A DNA stretch of 32,360 nt from Plantago elongata. Taxonomy: Eukaryota > Streptophyta > Magnoliopsida > Lamiales > Plantaginaceae. A program made the translations under genes and the position numbers. The stretch covers positions 1 through 32,360 of the forward strand of contig JAYMSP010001423.1 in assembly GCA_036897095.1 (NCBI GenBank). Reading direction: 5' to 3'. A model generated the notes under the pieces. The model saw only the letters and a list, made by a program, of their open reading frames with translations, ran no database searches and was not told the DNA's origin. Position 1 is the first letter of the stretch. Every line of letters begins with the position of its first letter. This document shows positions 22,253-32,146 of this stretch, piece after piece.

Positions 22253-22941
22253 TACAGGGCATAATTACTCTAATTCGAAAATTCAATCTGAAAATTTAAT
22301 AATCCGGTCGAATCAATTTAATTCTAAAATTTCGAATTGAATTTCGAATTGAGATTGTTTGACGTTTTAAATTTTGGTGATTCGATCCATAAATTCGCAA
22401 ATTATTCGATCCAATCCGATATGTATATATATTTAATTATTTATAAAAAATTATTAGAATGAAAAATGAAAACCCTACGCATAAATATAATATAATCCTT
22501 ATAAATTAACCCTCATTAAAACTGCCACTTCCACACCACTTTTCTACAAAGATTACAATTCATTTGAATTTTGAACTTATATATTACTATTAATTTGACT
22601 AGTTTATCATTTAGACTTTTGTATGACGGACATGTTATACTTAATGTTTTATAATTTTGGATGCTAAACTTTATTATGGCTTTTAATCTTCTAATTTATT
22701 GTCTGGTTCAACACATATTAATTAGAGTTAAAATTAAGAAATATAAAAAAAATTTAAAATTATATTGTAAAATTTTATATTATCGAATTATGACGGATTT
22801 AACCGATCCGGCTTCGAATTAATCCAAAATCGACACGTAGGCTTCGAATTGGATTACGGATTCACATATTCTTAATTCGAATTCGAAAAAATCTAAAAAG
22901 TCGGATTGAATTGGATTGGACTAATCCGATGCCCACCCCTA
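22253..22941. mobile_element. Degenerate hAT-like non-autonomous element abutting the inversion breakpoint
   Basis: The right end, read inward on the minus strand, is TAGGGGTGGGCATCGGATT, a typical plant hAT-like terminus. The left end TACAGGGCAT matches it over GGGCAT and further inside (AATTCAATCYGA). Both subterminal zones carry repeated TTCGAATT and GGATTGGATT words. It has no coding capacity. There is no 8-bp duplication on its two sides, because the right flank is retrotransposon sequence brought in by the inversion. Confidence 0.55.
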
Positions 22942-24095
22942 CCCGCAGGTAGTTACAACTTGTAAGCTACCTTTCCCACTTTCTGTAATATGGCATAAGG
23001 GCCATAAAACTTTGATGATAGCTTCAAAATTTTCCTAAAGCCACAGATGCTTGCCTGTAGGATTGAAGCTTCAAATAAACCTGATCACCTACTTCAAATG
23101 ATCTCGCAGACCTCCTTTTATCAACAAATACTTCATTCTACTCTGAGCCAATTAGAGATTCTCCTTAATGAGCTGAGTTATTCTATCTTTCTCTCTAAGA
23201 CACTGCTCAATGGTCTCATTTTTTGGTGGTATATATGGACCAATAGATAGATGAGGTGGTTCATAACCATACAAAGCTTGAAAAGGAGTAAATTTGAGAC
23301 CTGAGTGAAAGCTTGTACTATACTAGAACTCAGCAAGTGATAGCCGTCTTGACCATTTAGATTGTTGCTGACTCACAATACACCTCAGGTAATTCTCCAC
23401 ACATTGGTTTACCCTCCCAGTTTGACCATCAAATTGTGGATGGTAAGTAGTGGAGTAGTGTAGCTCAGTACCAATGATCTTGAAGAATTCTTTTCAGAAA
23501 TTGCTAATGAAAATTTTATCTCTGTCAGACACAATGTTAATTGGCATGCCATGGAGCTTGTAGATTATCAACAAAGATTTTTGCTATTTGCTCAACATGA
23601 AATGGATGATTAAGAGAAATAAAGTGTCCATACTTGGTATCTATCAACTACCACCAACATGCTATATTTTCCAAAATATTTTGGTAAGCCCTCTATAAAG
23701 TCTATAGAAATATGCGTCCAACTCTGATCAGGGATTGGTAGTGGTTGTAAAAGACCAGGGTGAGCTGCGTTATCCCCTTTATTCATTTTGCACACATCAC
23801 AAGCTAAGATGTACTGGTAGATGTCCCTTTTCATATTAGGCCAAATAAATACAGCTTTGGCTCTCTGATAGGTAGCATTCATACCTGAGTGTCCACCAAT
23901 TGATGACTCATGTATATGTCTGATCAACCTTTCTCTGAGTTCTGACTTGTCTCCAACAAATAACCTTCCCTTGCATCTCAATATCCCATTCTGGTATACA
24001 AACTCAGTGTTACTATTAGGATCTACGAATATGGCAGCAATAATTTCCTGAATTTTCCATCTCTCTTTTATAGAATATTTCATAGTCCAAACCAA
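22942..24095 (-). pseudogene. Integrase of the split element, truncated at the inversion breakpoint
   Basis: The first 161 codons (24095-23610) carry the HHCC zinc domain (His62, His69, Cys99, Cys102) and the first catalytic Asp (132, in WTHISIDFIEGLP). A frameshift at about 23640 follows. The second Asp (in IVSDRDKIF, about 23530) and the Glu (in NQCVENYL, about 23390) are still visible in shifted frames with scattered stops. The C-terminal GPYAILQKVGKVAYKL block is at about 22955-23010 and is followed by a stop, then LPAG. Sequence then changes abruptly to a hAT-like terminus at 22941. Confidence 0.85.
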
Positions 24096-24666
24096 GAAAT
24101 TTGGCTATCCATTTGTGTTGCAAAGCTGATGTAGTCTTCTGATCAAGAAGATGCTTTAAACTTTGCTGATCAGTCTTGATAATGAATTTATTACCCTGCA
24201 AGTAATGTTTCCATATATCCACTGCCATTAACACTACATAAAATTCTTTCTCATAGGTGGATAAAACCATGTGTTTGACTCCTAGTGTCTTACTCAAGTA
24301 AGCAATGGGACCTTGTCCCTGAGTTAAGACAACACCAATACCACTCCCTGAAGCATCAGTTTCTAAAATGAATGGTTTTGAGAAATTTGGCAAAGCCAAC
24401 ACTGGTGCAGTGCTCATGATAGATTTTAACTTCTGAAGTGCTTCCTCAGCTTGTTCATTCCAGTGGAAATTGTCTTTCTTCAATAACTCATACAATGGTT
24501 TGCAAACAATAGCATAACCTTGTATAAATTTTCTATAATATCTAGTTAGCCCCAGAATACCTCTCAGTTGCTTAAGTGTCTTTGGTGTTGGCCATTTAAG
24601 CATGCACTCAATCTTTTCTGGATCAGTAGCTACTCCATCACTGAATATTATATGCCCTAAATACAC
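24016..24666 (-). pseudogene. Reverse transcriptase C-terminus and RNase H of the split element
   Basis: The frame starts with YLGHIIFSDGV, the usual end of the reverse transcriptase fingers/palm, followed by the connection LRGILGLTRYYRKFI. RNase H follows: LETDASGSGIGVVL with Asp104, STYEKE with Glu139, and IKTDQQSLKHLL with Asp166. These match the first three acidic residues of the Ty3/gypsy RNase H. The frame then runs out into the next by a shift at about 24050-24095, where it overlaps the integrase frame. Confidence 0.85.
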
Positions 24667-24972
24667 AATTTTCTCCTGTCCAAATGAGCATTACGAGCTT
24701 TAGAATATAATGTATGTGCTCTTAAAATGTCAAGCATTGTCTTCAAGTGTTGCACATGTAACTCCAGGCTTGAGCTGTAGATCAAGATGTCATAAAAAAT
24801 ACCAATACAAACCTTCTTAAATGCTCAGCAAAAATTTGGTCATCATAGATAGAAAGATTACTGGTGCATTACTTAAACCAAATGGCATCACTAAAAATTC
24901 ATAGTGGCCTTGGTGAGTTCTGAATCCTGTGTATGGTATGTCCTCATCCATCATCCTTATCTGATGATAGCC
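24667..24972 (-). pseudogene. Reverse transcriptase core with damaged active site
   Basis: This continues the preceding frame after its stop. The block up to SNAP is readable. At about 24781-24805 the catalytic FFDD region is damaged twice: a shift of frame falls in the T-run, and the first Asp of the pair reads as Tyr. Further frame changes follow before the next readable frame at 24666. Confidence 0.75.
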
Positions 24973-25932
24973 TTATCTTAAATCTATTTTTGAAAATAAT
25001 CGAGATCCATGCACTTCATCCAATAACTCATCAATTATTGGCATGTGATAATCATGCTTGATTGTGAGATCATTCAGATACCTGTAATCCCCACACATTC
25101 TCCAGGTTCCATCCTTCTTCTTCACTAGTAACACAGATGCAACAAATGCACTAGAACTGTATTGTATCACCCCACTATCTAACATCTCCTTTATGATAGC
25201 TTCAATCTCGGCTTTAAAATCATGAGAGTATCTATCGGGAGCTTGTTTCTTGGGTACATAACCAGGTTTCAAAGTGATTTGATGCTCCACACTTCTCTGT
25301 GGTGGTAGTGCTTTTGGCTCATCAAACACATCAGCATACTCATCTAAAACAAGTTGTATTTCAGGTTTAATCACCTCCTCTTTTTCTACAGTAGATATAG
25401 CAAAGAAATGACCCTGTGAAGCAGCTGATCCACTGTTAAGCAACTTGTGAAAACTTTCACCAGAAATGAGCTTACATTCACTCCTTGCAGTAATGGCTTG
25501 TAATGTAATACTCCTTTTAAGTGTTACTTTCATCAGCTCATAGTCAAATTCTGGTGGATTCATCACTCTGAGCCACTCTCTACCAAGCACCATTTGATAT
25601 CCTCCAAGCTTAAGTAATCTCATGGGAAATGTAAACTCATGACCTTGTATTGTCCATGTAAAATTAGGACAATAATGCATGCTGATTAAAACACCTCCCA
25701 CAACTACATTAATCCTCCGCAGAGGTGCTTGTAATACTTCACAACCAATCTTGAATGCAGTTTCTTCATCAATAAAAGAGTTAATGGCACCAGTATCAAT
25801 CAGTATACACAGATCATGCTTTTTAAACTGACCAATAAACTTGAAGGTATTTCTACTAACACTCCCAGTTATAGCATGTAGAGATACTAAACCACCTTCC
25901 TCCACCACTTCACCATTTTCAACCTCCACCAC
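24973..25932 (-). pseudogene. Protease and N-terminal reverse transcriptase of the split element
   Basis: This 319-residue frame begins with a retroviral-type aspartic protease: the active-site motif DTGA at 46-49 and VLGREWL at 115-121. The linker leads into the reverse transcriptase at about 211, with SVLLVKKKDGTWRMCGDYRYLN (266-287) and FSKIDLR (313-319), which holds the first catalytic Asp at 317. A TAA stop (24973-24975) interrupts where the family has a Ser codon. The domain continues past the stop in the same frame (GYHQIRM, then [16 protein letters not shown], to about 24870). Confidence 0.88.
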
Positions 25933-26036
25933 TTTAGTTGTTTCTTGTTGCTATGCTATATGATAAGCTCCAACTTCTTCATATGTCATGACAATGTAAA
26001 GAGTGGTTGTAGCACACTTGTGCCCTTTACTACCAC

Positions 26037-26871
26037 TCAAAAACTCAAAATGTTTCTGACAGGATTCTTAAGCTTTCTGTACCAGCAATCATAGATAGAG
26101 TCCTGCTCAAATGCATACTGAATCGTTTTCTTAAGTGTACTAGGATGTTGACCTAAAACAACTACTCTGAGTTCCTCCTTCAGACCCTTAACAAACACTC
26201 CAATAAAGAAAGATTCAATGTGTTTGTTGCCAAAAAGAGTGAACAAAGCTTTGCTTTTCTCAAAAGTTTTAACATATTCATGCAAGGATCCATTTTGATG
26301 AAGCTAGTAAATTCTTGCACAATAGTTTCTTCTTTAATATCGCCAAACCTATCACACACATTTTCAACAAAAAATTTCCATGATAAAGTACGGTGTTCAA
26401 TAGAAAAGGATTGAAACCAACACTTAGCTTCATCATCAAAGTTCACTGCAGCAAGATAAGCTTTTTGGTCATCTGGAACATCTGGCACCACTCTAAAGTA
26501 AGTCTCACAGCTCAATAACCATGAGTGAGGATTTGTGCCATCAAATATGGGAAACTCCACCTTTGGCACATAGCTGTAGGTAGCTTGGTTCCTTCCACCG
26601 TTCCCATGCTTGAGTTATGTGCAACACATGAATCATTTACACCTCCAATCCATCTAGCTGTTGTTTCACCTGGAGCTCTCCCCAAAACAGAGTTAGGTGT
26701 ACCACCACTCATGTGCTCGTGTTTCTGATCAAGTTTATCTTGAAAAGATTGTATAACCGACTTGATCTGGTTGGCTTCAACATTTTGATTCAATGTTATT
26801 TTATCAAGCTGGTCTTGTATAACTTTTTGGTTTTCATCATCAGAGATTTGTTTAGCGACAAGCTCGTCCAA
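26037..26871 (-). pseudogene. gag of the split Ty3/gypsy element, broken by frameshifts
   Basis: Three overlapping minus-strand frames (26871-26512, 26569-26180, 26285-26037) together span a retrotransposon gag. The first is a coiled-coil-like N-terminal part rich in Gln, Lys and Asp. The second has the capsid-type block PIFDGTNPHSWLLSCETYF and the tryptophan-bearing DDEAKCWFQSF. The third has MHEYVKTFE and a KGLKEELR block. A decayed zinc-knuckle-like remnant (Cys, His and a GHKC) can be traced just downstream at about 26000-26060 in another frame. At least two frameshifts are needed to read it through, so it makes no complete Gag. Confidence 0.8.
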
Positions 26872-26960
26872 ACAATCTTTGAGTGAGTTTAACTTGTTTA
26901 CTTAGGACGTGCTCATATTGGGTAAATAGGCTAAATATTCCGATGATTCAGTCAGTAACC

Positions 26961-26976
26961 TGGCTCTGGATGCCAA
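26961..26976 (-). promoter_or_regulatory. Primer binding site (initiator-Met tRNA type)
   Basis: Two bases inside the 5' LTR, the element reads TTGGCATCCAGAGCCA. This matches the plant initiator-Met primer site TGGTATCAGAGC with one substitution and one inserted base. Its position confirms which LTR is the 5' one. Confidence 0.8.
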
Positions 26977-26978
26977 TT

Positions 26979-27544
26979 TGTTACGTCCCCGAACAATGTT
27001 TCTGGATTGATAGAAGAAAGGGTAGGGATAATAGACGAAATGAAGGATAATCAGACGAAGATAAGAAGGAAATGATGCATAGCAGTTTTAATTCATACTT
27101 GCCCCAAAAGTGGGTAAACTCATTACAATAAATAAGGTTGCAACCCTAGAAATGAACAATCCAACGGATAATAATGAAAACCTAAGATCAACGACATAGA
27201 TGGATCAATTCAAATGAATGATCGCTGCACTGATTATTCGAAAGCATGTAAACTCCATTTCCATGGCGCAAGGATGAATGTACATTACTTGCTGCTAAGG
27301 AACTGTCGATTGACGACGAAATTGATGGACGAGATCACTCGTTGTACTTCTCTTCAGCACCCATTAGTTCTTCTCTAATATGACGGCTATGTTTTAAACC
27401 TCTAAACGGCACCGTTCCACTTGACTTGGCTTTTATCCGAGAATTAATAGAAAAACACTTTCCTTTTAATTCCCGCGACATGCTTGTTTTGGTGGTTTTG
27501 CTAGACAACTTCCTTTCATCCAATTTGTGCACCTGGATCTAACA
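26979..27544 (-). repeat. 5' LTR of the split Ty3/gypsy element
   Basis: 566 bp, beginning TGTTA and ending TAACA in element orientation, the usual TG...CA ends with a 5-bp inverted repeat. It aligns with 30438-30994, inverted, over the full length at roughly 85 percent by eye, with an internal indel near the 3' end. That divergence means the insertion is not recent. A 65-codon minus-strand frame inside it (27335-27532) is not a gene. Confidence 0.93.
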
Positions 27545-28310
27545 GCCACCCAAATCCACCTAGCTCCTCCTGCATGTGATAAAAAATACCATATATGTGT
27601 AAACAAAAGGTAAAAAATTAATACATATGAAAACATAAATCAAACCGGTAATAGTAAATCATTCCAAACATAAGAGTCGTGTATCTAACACATATTCAAA
27701 CATGATACGATATAAATTGTGGTGCTATGTAACTGTGGTTCTCATATGACATATCTGTCCAAATCGGTGCTTGGGGCTGCAGAAAAATGTAGCACTTATG
27801 AGCAATATTAAGTTTTACTGTAATAAGCCAAGAGGAAACCATTAACTCACGAAAAGTTGCATAAGCCTTCTAAGTATGAGGTTAGCATCGATACAATAAG
27901 ATCCACTAATCCTAAATTATTTTTGTGATCCCCAAAAGAACTCATAACACCTACATACACAAACCCTCACTATTTCAGAACTTTGCAAATAAAATTAAAT
28001 GAAAATACTATAGTGATGGTATACTAAATGGAAACAAATAGAGAAATAGAAAAAGATTCGTAGATAGCCAAAATTGCCAAATAAACAACTCATGTAAAAA
28101 TACATGGTAAGCGAATAGTTACATATCTGAGGGTAAAGAAGACGACGGTGAAGAGATAAATCATGTCTCTGGTCGAAATAACTGTGATAAAATTGAAGAA
28201 TTGAATTTGTCGCACGATGATTTTATAACAGTGAAACGCTTAGACGCGTCGATCGAGAAAAAACCACCTCGCCGCACTGCATTAGAATAGAGAGAGAAAA
28301 ACGTGGCATT
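27545..28310 (-). pseudogene. Possible 5' part of a disrupted host gene
   Basis: On the minus strand a CT-rich leader-like stretch (about 28285-28297) and GC-richer DNA (28120-28300) precede a set of splice-like signals. The last is TTTTTATCACATGCAG followed by GAGGAGC at about 27571. From there one frame runs into the retrotransposon target site; the matching host sequence resumes after the 3' LTR at 31000. Across that point the frame reads a short hydrophobic stretch (RWIWVALIFLVVGQ) and a stop. This could be a membrane-anchoring C-terminus, but I cannot identify the protein or the upstream exons. Chance is a real alternative. Confidence 0.25.
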
Positions 28311-30142
28311 TCATTGTAGATTGAACTGGGAAGCGACAACGATGTTGAGGTTCGTGGTGAGCGAATACAAAAAGAAAGAAAAGCGACAATTAAAGTTATT
28401 TTATTTTTAAGAGTTGCTAAACAAACTAAAATTTATTATATTGTTTAATTTAATCCTTCTTCCTCTTCTTGTAATACTATATGTAATTATAGCACATCAA
28501 TCTGGAAGTCAGAAGTAATTAACATATTACACAATGTAATGTTTAAACTTTAAACAACTTGGTCCATCATCCATGTTTTAATATATTACATATCACATAC
28601 TTGCTTGAAAATATTTCCACCAGTCAGATTAATTCATTAATTATCAGTAATAACAATATTATTAATTTACCTTTATACTTTAGTAATTATAAACGATTTA
28701 TCATAATATATAACATATGTAACGTGATCTCAAGGAAATATAAAGTAGTATGATTCATACATAAACAGATGCATGAATGACGACAGTGATCACTAGTATT
28801 AGAACATGTTCTCCTAGAGTAGTTTACAGACAACACTCAAACCTTAAACAAAGTTAATGTAATATATTACTTCAATAATGGAACATCATAAGATAAGATG
28901 CATGACAGTGTGCATATGTAGGAGATTTACATCCACGTACTTGGTAATTATAAAATGTTGCTATGCCTATGAATTAAGTGCTAAATTCCTACAGTGTAAT
29001 AATCACGTTTGATAAATTAATATAAATATATTAATTTCATAAGTCTTTTATAAATTTAAACTTTTAAATATGATAAAATTATATTATGGTATTAAAGTCC
29101 TTAACTCATGTTTAACCCGAATTCAACTTTGCACGGAGAATCGCCATGACATATACAAATTTTACTCACATGACATCTTAAAATATCTTTAAAGAGTTAA
29201 AATCAACTACGAGTACATGAAATATATTTGAGTATTAATACACAAGTTTAAGCTTGTAGAATAGATAGATTCATAAAATATATGAACCTTAAGGTTCATG
29301 ATCGAATCTCACATAGCCATTCCATTCCAGTGTATCGGATTCAGTGTTTTGAATAGAGGGAGTATTACGGGCCGATAATCATTTGCATTCTACGATAGAA
29401 TAAAAAACTGTATATCGTCACACTAAATAAACAGTTTTAGGTGTGAAAACTGTATCATTTATCCACTATAATACAGTTTCAGGTTGATATGATACAAGTT
29501 CTGATCGTTTTTTGTAAACATTTTATTTTTCTAGGTCGTTTTTTACAATTTTCTCCATGTGGCGCGAATTTTCCCTTGAATGGATATGGTCCGGACTCCA
29601 CTTATAATTAATATTTGTCTGCATTATGGGCCTAATATATATACTATCTTTGTTTGGGTTTGGTCATTACTAGTGGATTTGGGTCTAGGTCCAAATGAGT
29701 CCTAAATGGATTTCAGGTTGGTCCACCCAAAATACCTTGAAAAGTTTAGAATCCGAAGGGTCTCAGCTTTGTACCATGATGCTCATGGGTAGGGTTCGAT
29801 CCTACAATTCATATTTGGGTAAAGTATGATTCTAGATAGGGTCCAGATCCTAGAACTATCCATTGAAAACATTAATCGGTGAGTCTACGTATGACCCATG
29901 CATAGTGTATCTATAAGAGACAAGTCTTAGCTCGATCAAACAAAACAAAGATCAATGAATAGGGAAAGACGTCGGTGCTGATTGTTTTGTCTCCGATCAG
30001 GTAGCTAAGGCACCAACTTGATCAAGGTTAGTCGATTTATACTAAGAATTGTTGTACCATTAACGAGTGAGTGACAATATGCACCAAACTCTTGTTGGTG
30101 AAAGGTCTCAACCTAGAGTAGTCTACCATTAATATTCACAAG
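27545..30142. other. Flanking DNA carried round by the inversion
   Basis: This stretch lies between the 5' LTR and the displaced integrase tail. On the inversion model it was originally 5' flanking DNA of the retrotransposon in the opposite orientation. It holds a possible broken host gene end (27545-28310). The rest (28,400-29,380) is very AT-rich, and 29,570-29,900 is GC-richer with repeated GGGTCTAGGTCC-type words. A lone Stowaway-like right end (AGAGGGAGTA) is at about 29357. No other gene is supported. Confidence 0.5.
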
Positions 30143-30437
30143 GCTGCAGGAAGCCTTATTCATCCGGTCTTTCATGTGTCCTTGTTAAAGAAAAAGATCA
30201 GTGCAAAATACATTCCAGCTTTCAAATGACTAATGTTGAAGGGCAATTCCAGGTGATGCCATACAAAATTATGGGAAGAAGAATTGTCCCTCGCAATAAT
30301 ATTGTTATTCCTCATATTTTGGTTCAGTGGTCAAATTCTACCCCTCAAGAAGCCACTTGGGAAGATTACTCTGTCATCACCCATAAATGGCCTACTTTTA
30401 ATTCTAGTGGAGAAGAATCAACTCAAGGAAGGGGAAA
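30143..30437 (+). pseudogene. Integrase tail with chromodomain-like end (displaced part of the split element)
   Basis: The first frame (30143-30229) begins at the codons where the minus-strand part stops and carries IHPVFHVSLLKKK, the universal end of the plant Ty3/gypsy integrase. A frameshift near 30224 leads to a 78-codon frame from 30226. It contains ILVQWSN and EATWEDY (residues about 31-47), the sort of tail seen in chromovirus-type elements with a chromodomain-like end. The frame runs into the 3' LTR. Nothing upstream of 30143 resembles retrotransposon sequence. Confidence 0.85.
30425..30437 (+). promoter_or_regulatory. Polypurine tract
   Basis: Thirteen purines (AAGGAAGGGGAAA) sit directly against the TG of the following LTR, as expected for the plus-strand primer. 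This marks that LTR as the 3' one. Confidence 0.85.
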
Positions 30438-30994
30438 TGTTAAATCCCAGGTGCACAAATAAGATGAAATGAAGCTGTATGGCAAAACCACAAAAACATA
30501 CAAGTCACGAGAATTAAAAGGAAAGCGTGTTTCTATTAATTCTCGGACAAAATCCAAGTCAAGTGGAATAGTGCCGTTTAGAGGATTAAAACATAGCCGT
30601 CAGATTAGAGAAGATCTAACGGTTGTTGAAGAGAAGTACAACGAGTGACCTCGTCCATCCATTCCATCGCCAATCAACAGTTCCTGAGCAGCCAGTACTA
30701 TACCTTCGTCCTTGCGCCATGTAAATGGAATTTACATGCTTTCGAATAATCAGTGCAGCAATCATTCAGTTGAATTGATCCATCACTGTCGTTGATTTTA
30801 GGTTTTCATTATTATTCGTTGGATTGTTCATTTCTAGGGTTGCGTCCCTATTTATTGTAGTGAGTTTATCCACTTTTGGGGCAAGTATGAATTAAAAACA
30901 TTTCCTTGTTATCCTCGATTGATTATCCTTTCATTACGTCTATTATCCCTTCCCTTTCTTCTATCAATCCAGAAACATTGCTCGGAACGTAACA
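30438..30994 (+). repeat. 3' LTR of the split Ty3/gypsy element
   Basis: 557 bp, TGTTA to TAACA, in inverted orientation to the LTR at 26979-27544. Long identical blocks include GAAGAGAAGTACAACGAGTG, TGCTTTCGAATAATCAGTGC and TTTTGGGGCAAGTATGAATT. It is followed by GTGGC (30995-30999), which equals the 5-bp flank outside the other LTR when that is read in element orientation. Confidence 0.93.
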
Positions 30995-30999
30995 GTGGC

Positions 31000-31710
31000 T
31001 TTAATTTTCCTGGTGGTGGGGCAATGATGCAGTGACGGAGTCGCTCATAAGATCGCATTTGGAAATGTGCTGATATATTTCTTGCAATTGTTTCGGAGAA
31101 TATACTAACAAATTAAATGTTTGGTCATGAAGTAACATTAACATTTTTGCTCTTGAAAAATGAGCTTTTCGCTCCATGGGGTGTCGAATGATCTGAGGTT
31201 AGCATCTTTATACCTGCAACATTACTTCCGAAATTTAGTTGATCATTCTTACATATTTCCTTTTAATTCTCGTAACTTTCATTGTTCGCTTTCGCTTTTA
31301 CGTTTATTTTCTCTCTTGACTACCCGGATTGAGAGTCTTCTTTACTTTTCTTGTAGTACTCTCTTTTCATTTTTCTCTTAATACAAAGTTCAATTTATTA
31401 AAAAAAAAATTGTGGTTCAGAGTTCAGAGACTGTGTCATATTTGGTACGATTGAAGTTTATACAACTACATATTGATTGTTAGAGATTTCTATACTTAGC
31501 CATATTAAAATTCTGAGATAGTAGTTCTAATTTTTGTTTTTCTGAAGTTACTACTTATTATTTAGAGTACTACTTACTACGTTGTTGAGAGAACAGACTA
31601 CTAGGCTTGGTGAAGTAGCAAACAATCTAGCTTTCACTATTATCCAAGATACAATCTAGTTCTAATTTTATGATATTGAAATTGATGCTGAATTAAACAA
31701 GTGTGGTACT
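31000..31710. other. 3' flank of the retrotransposon, no gene recognised
   Basis: The first 28 bases may be the end of the host frame interrupted by the insertion. The rest is T-rich on the + strand (31250-31380), with a TTTTCTTGTAG splice-acceptor-like word at about 31345, but no supported exon. The 73-codon frame at 31160 has no domain features. Confidence 0.4.
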
Positions 31711-31716
31711 GCAGAT

Positions 31717-32146
31717 GCAGGAGTGTTGGGTGGAGTCTGGAGAGAAAGGAACGGAAAGATGTTTAAGAGAGAAGATTTGAGCTTTTATGAAACTTTGAGC
31801 TTTTGAGCTACAAGTTCAACATTTGGAGCTGGTTGAGGAGCATGAACCTGTTTATTACCTGGTTACACGTACGTGTATTGGGAATTGTCCGAAAAAAGTC
31901 TAGAACATTGAGTAAAAAGACAAAAAGACTTCGTTTTGGATGCAGATGAGTTTGACACAGGTTTAGGAGTCTTGTTATGTATTATTGTTTGGTCCTGGCC
32001 TCTTTTTCTTTGTGCTAGATTTTACTAAATGGCTCTGTTTTGCTGTGTGTGGACGGTGGACCTGATGTATTAAGGATTTAGTGGGCACTCCTTGTGCTAT
32101 CTACTCCGTGTTTGATTTAATTGTAAGTTTATCTTTTAAAAAAAAA
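31717..32146 (+). mobile_element. Probable 5'-truncated LINE tail
   Basis: A 29-codon frame (31717-31806) includes GVWRERNGKMFK, like the W.ERN.R.F motif near the C-terminus of plant LINE and related reverse-transcriptase proteins. About 300 bases on, the sequence has the T-rich, GCACTCCTTGTGCTA wording common at plant LINE 3' ends and finishes in an A-run (32138-32146). No target-site duplication was found, so the 5' limit is unknown. Confidence 0.4.

Larger units (their letters stand above)
22942..27544 (-). mobile_element. Ty3/gypsy LTR retrotransposon, 5' LTR to integrase (larger part of a split element)
   Basis: On the minus strand the order is 5' LTR, primer binding site, gag, protease, reverse transcriptase, RNase H, integrase: the Ty3/gypsy order. 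The element ends abruptly at 22942, just after the integrase C-terminal VAYKL and LPAG motifs, with no 3' LTR there. The missing end lies at 30143-30994 on the opposite strand. Frameshifts and stops break every coding part, so it is dead. The outer flank of the LTR (27545-27549, GCCAC; GTGGC in element orientation) is one half of the original target duplication. Confidence 0.92.

Noticed and set aside
29790..29815. GGTAGGGTTCGATCCTACA resembling a tRNA T-arm
   Set aside because: No acceptor stem, D-arm or anticodon arm could be placed around it.
26979..30994. Two separate retrotransposons, or a solo LTR plus a truncated element
   Set aside because: The matching GTGGC flanks and the break at the same pol codons fit one element split by inversion much better.
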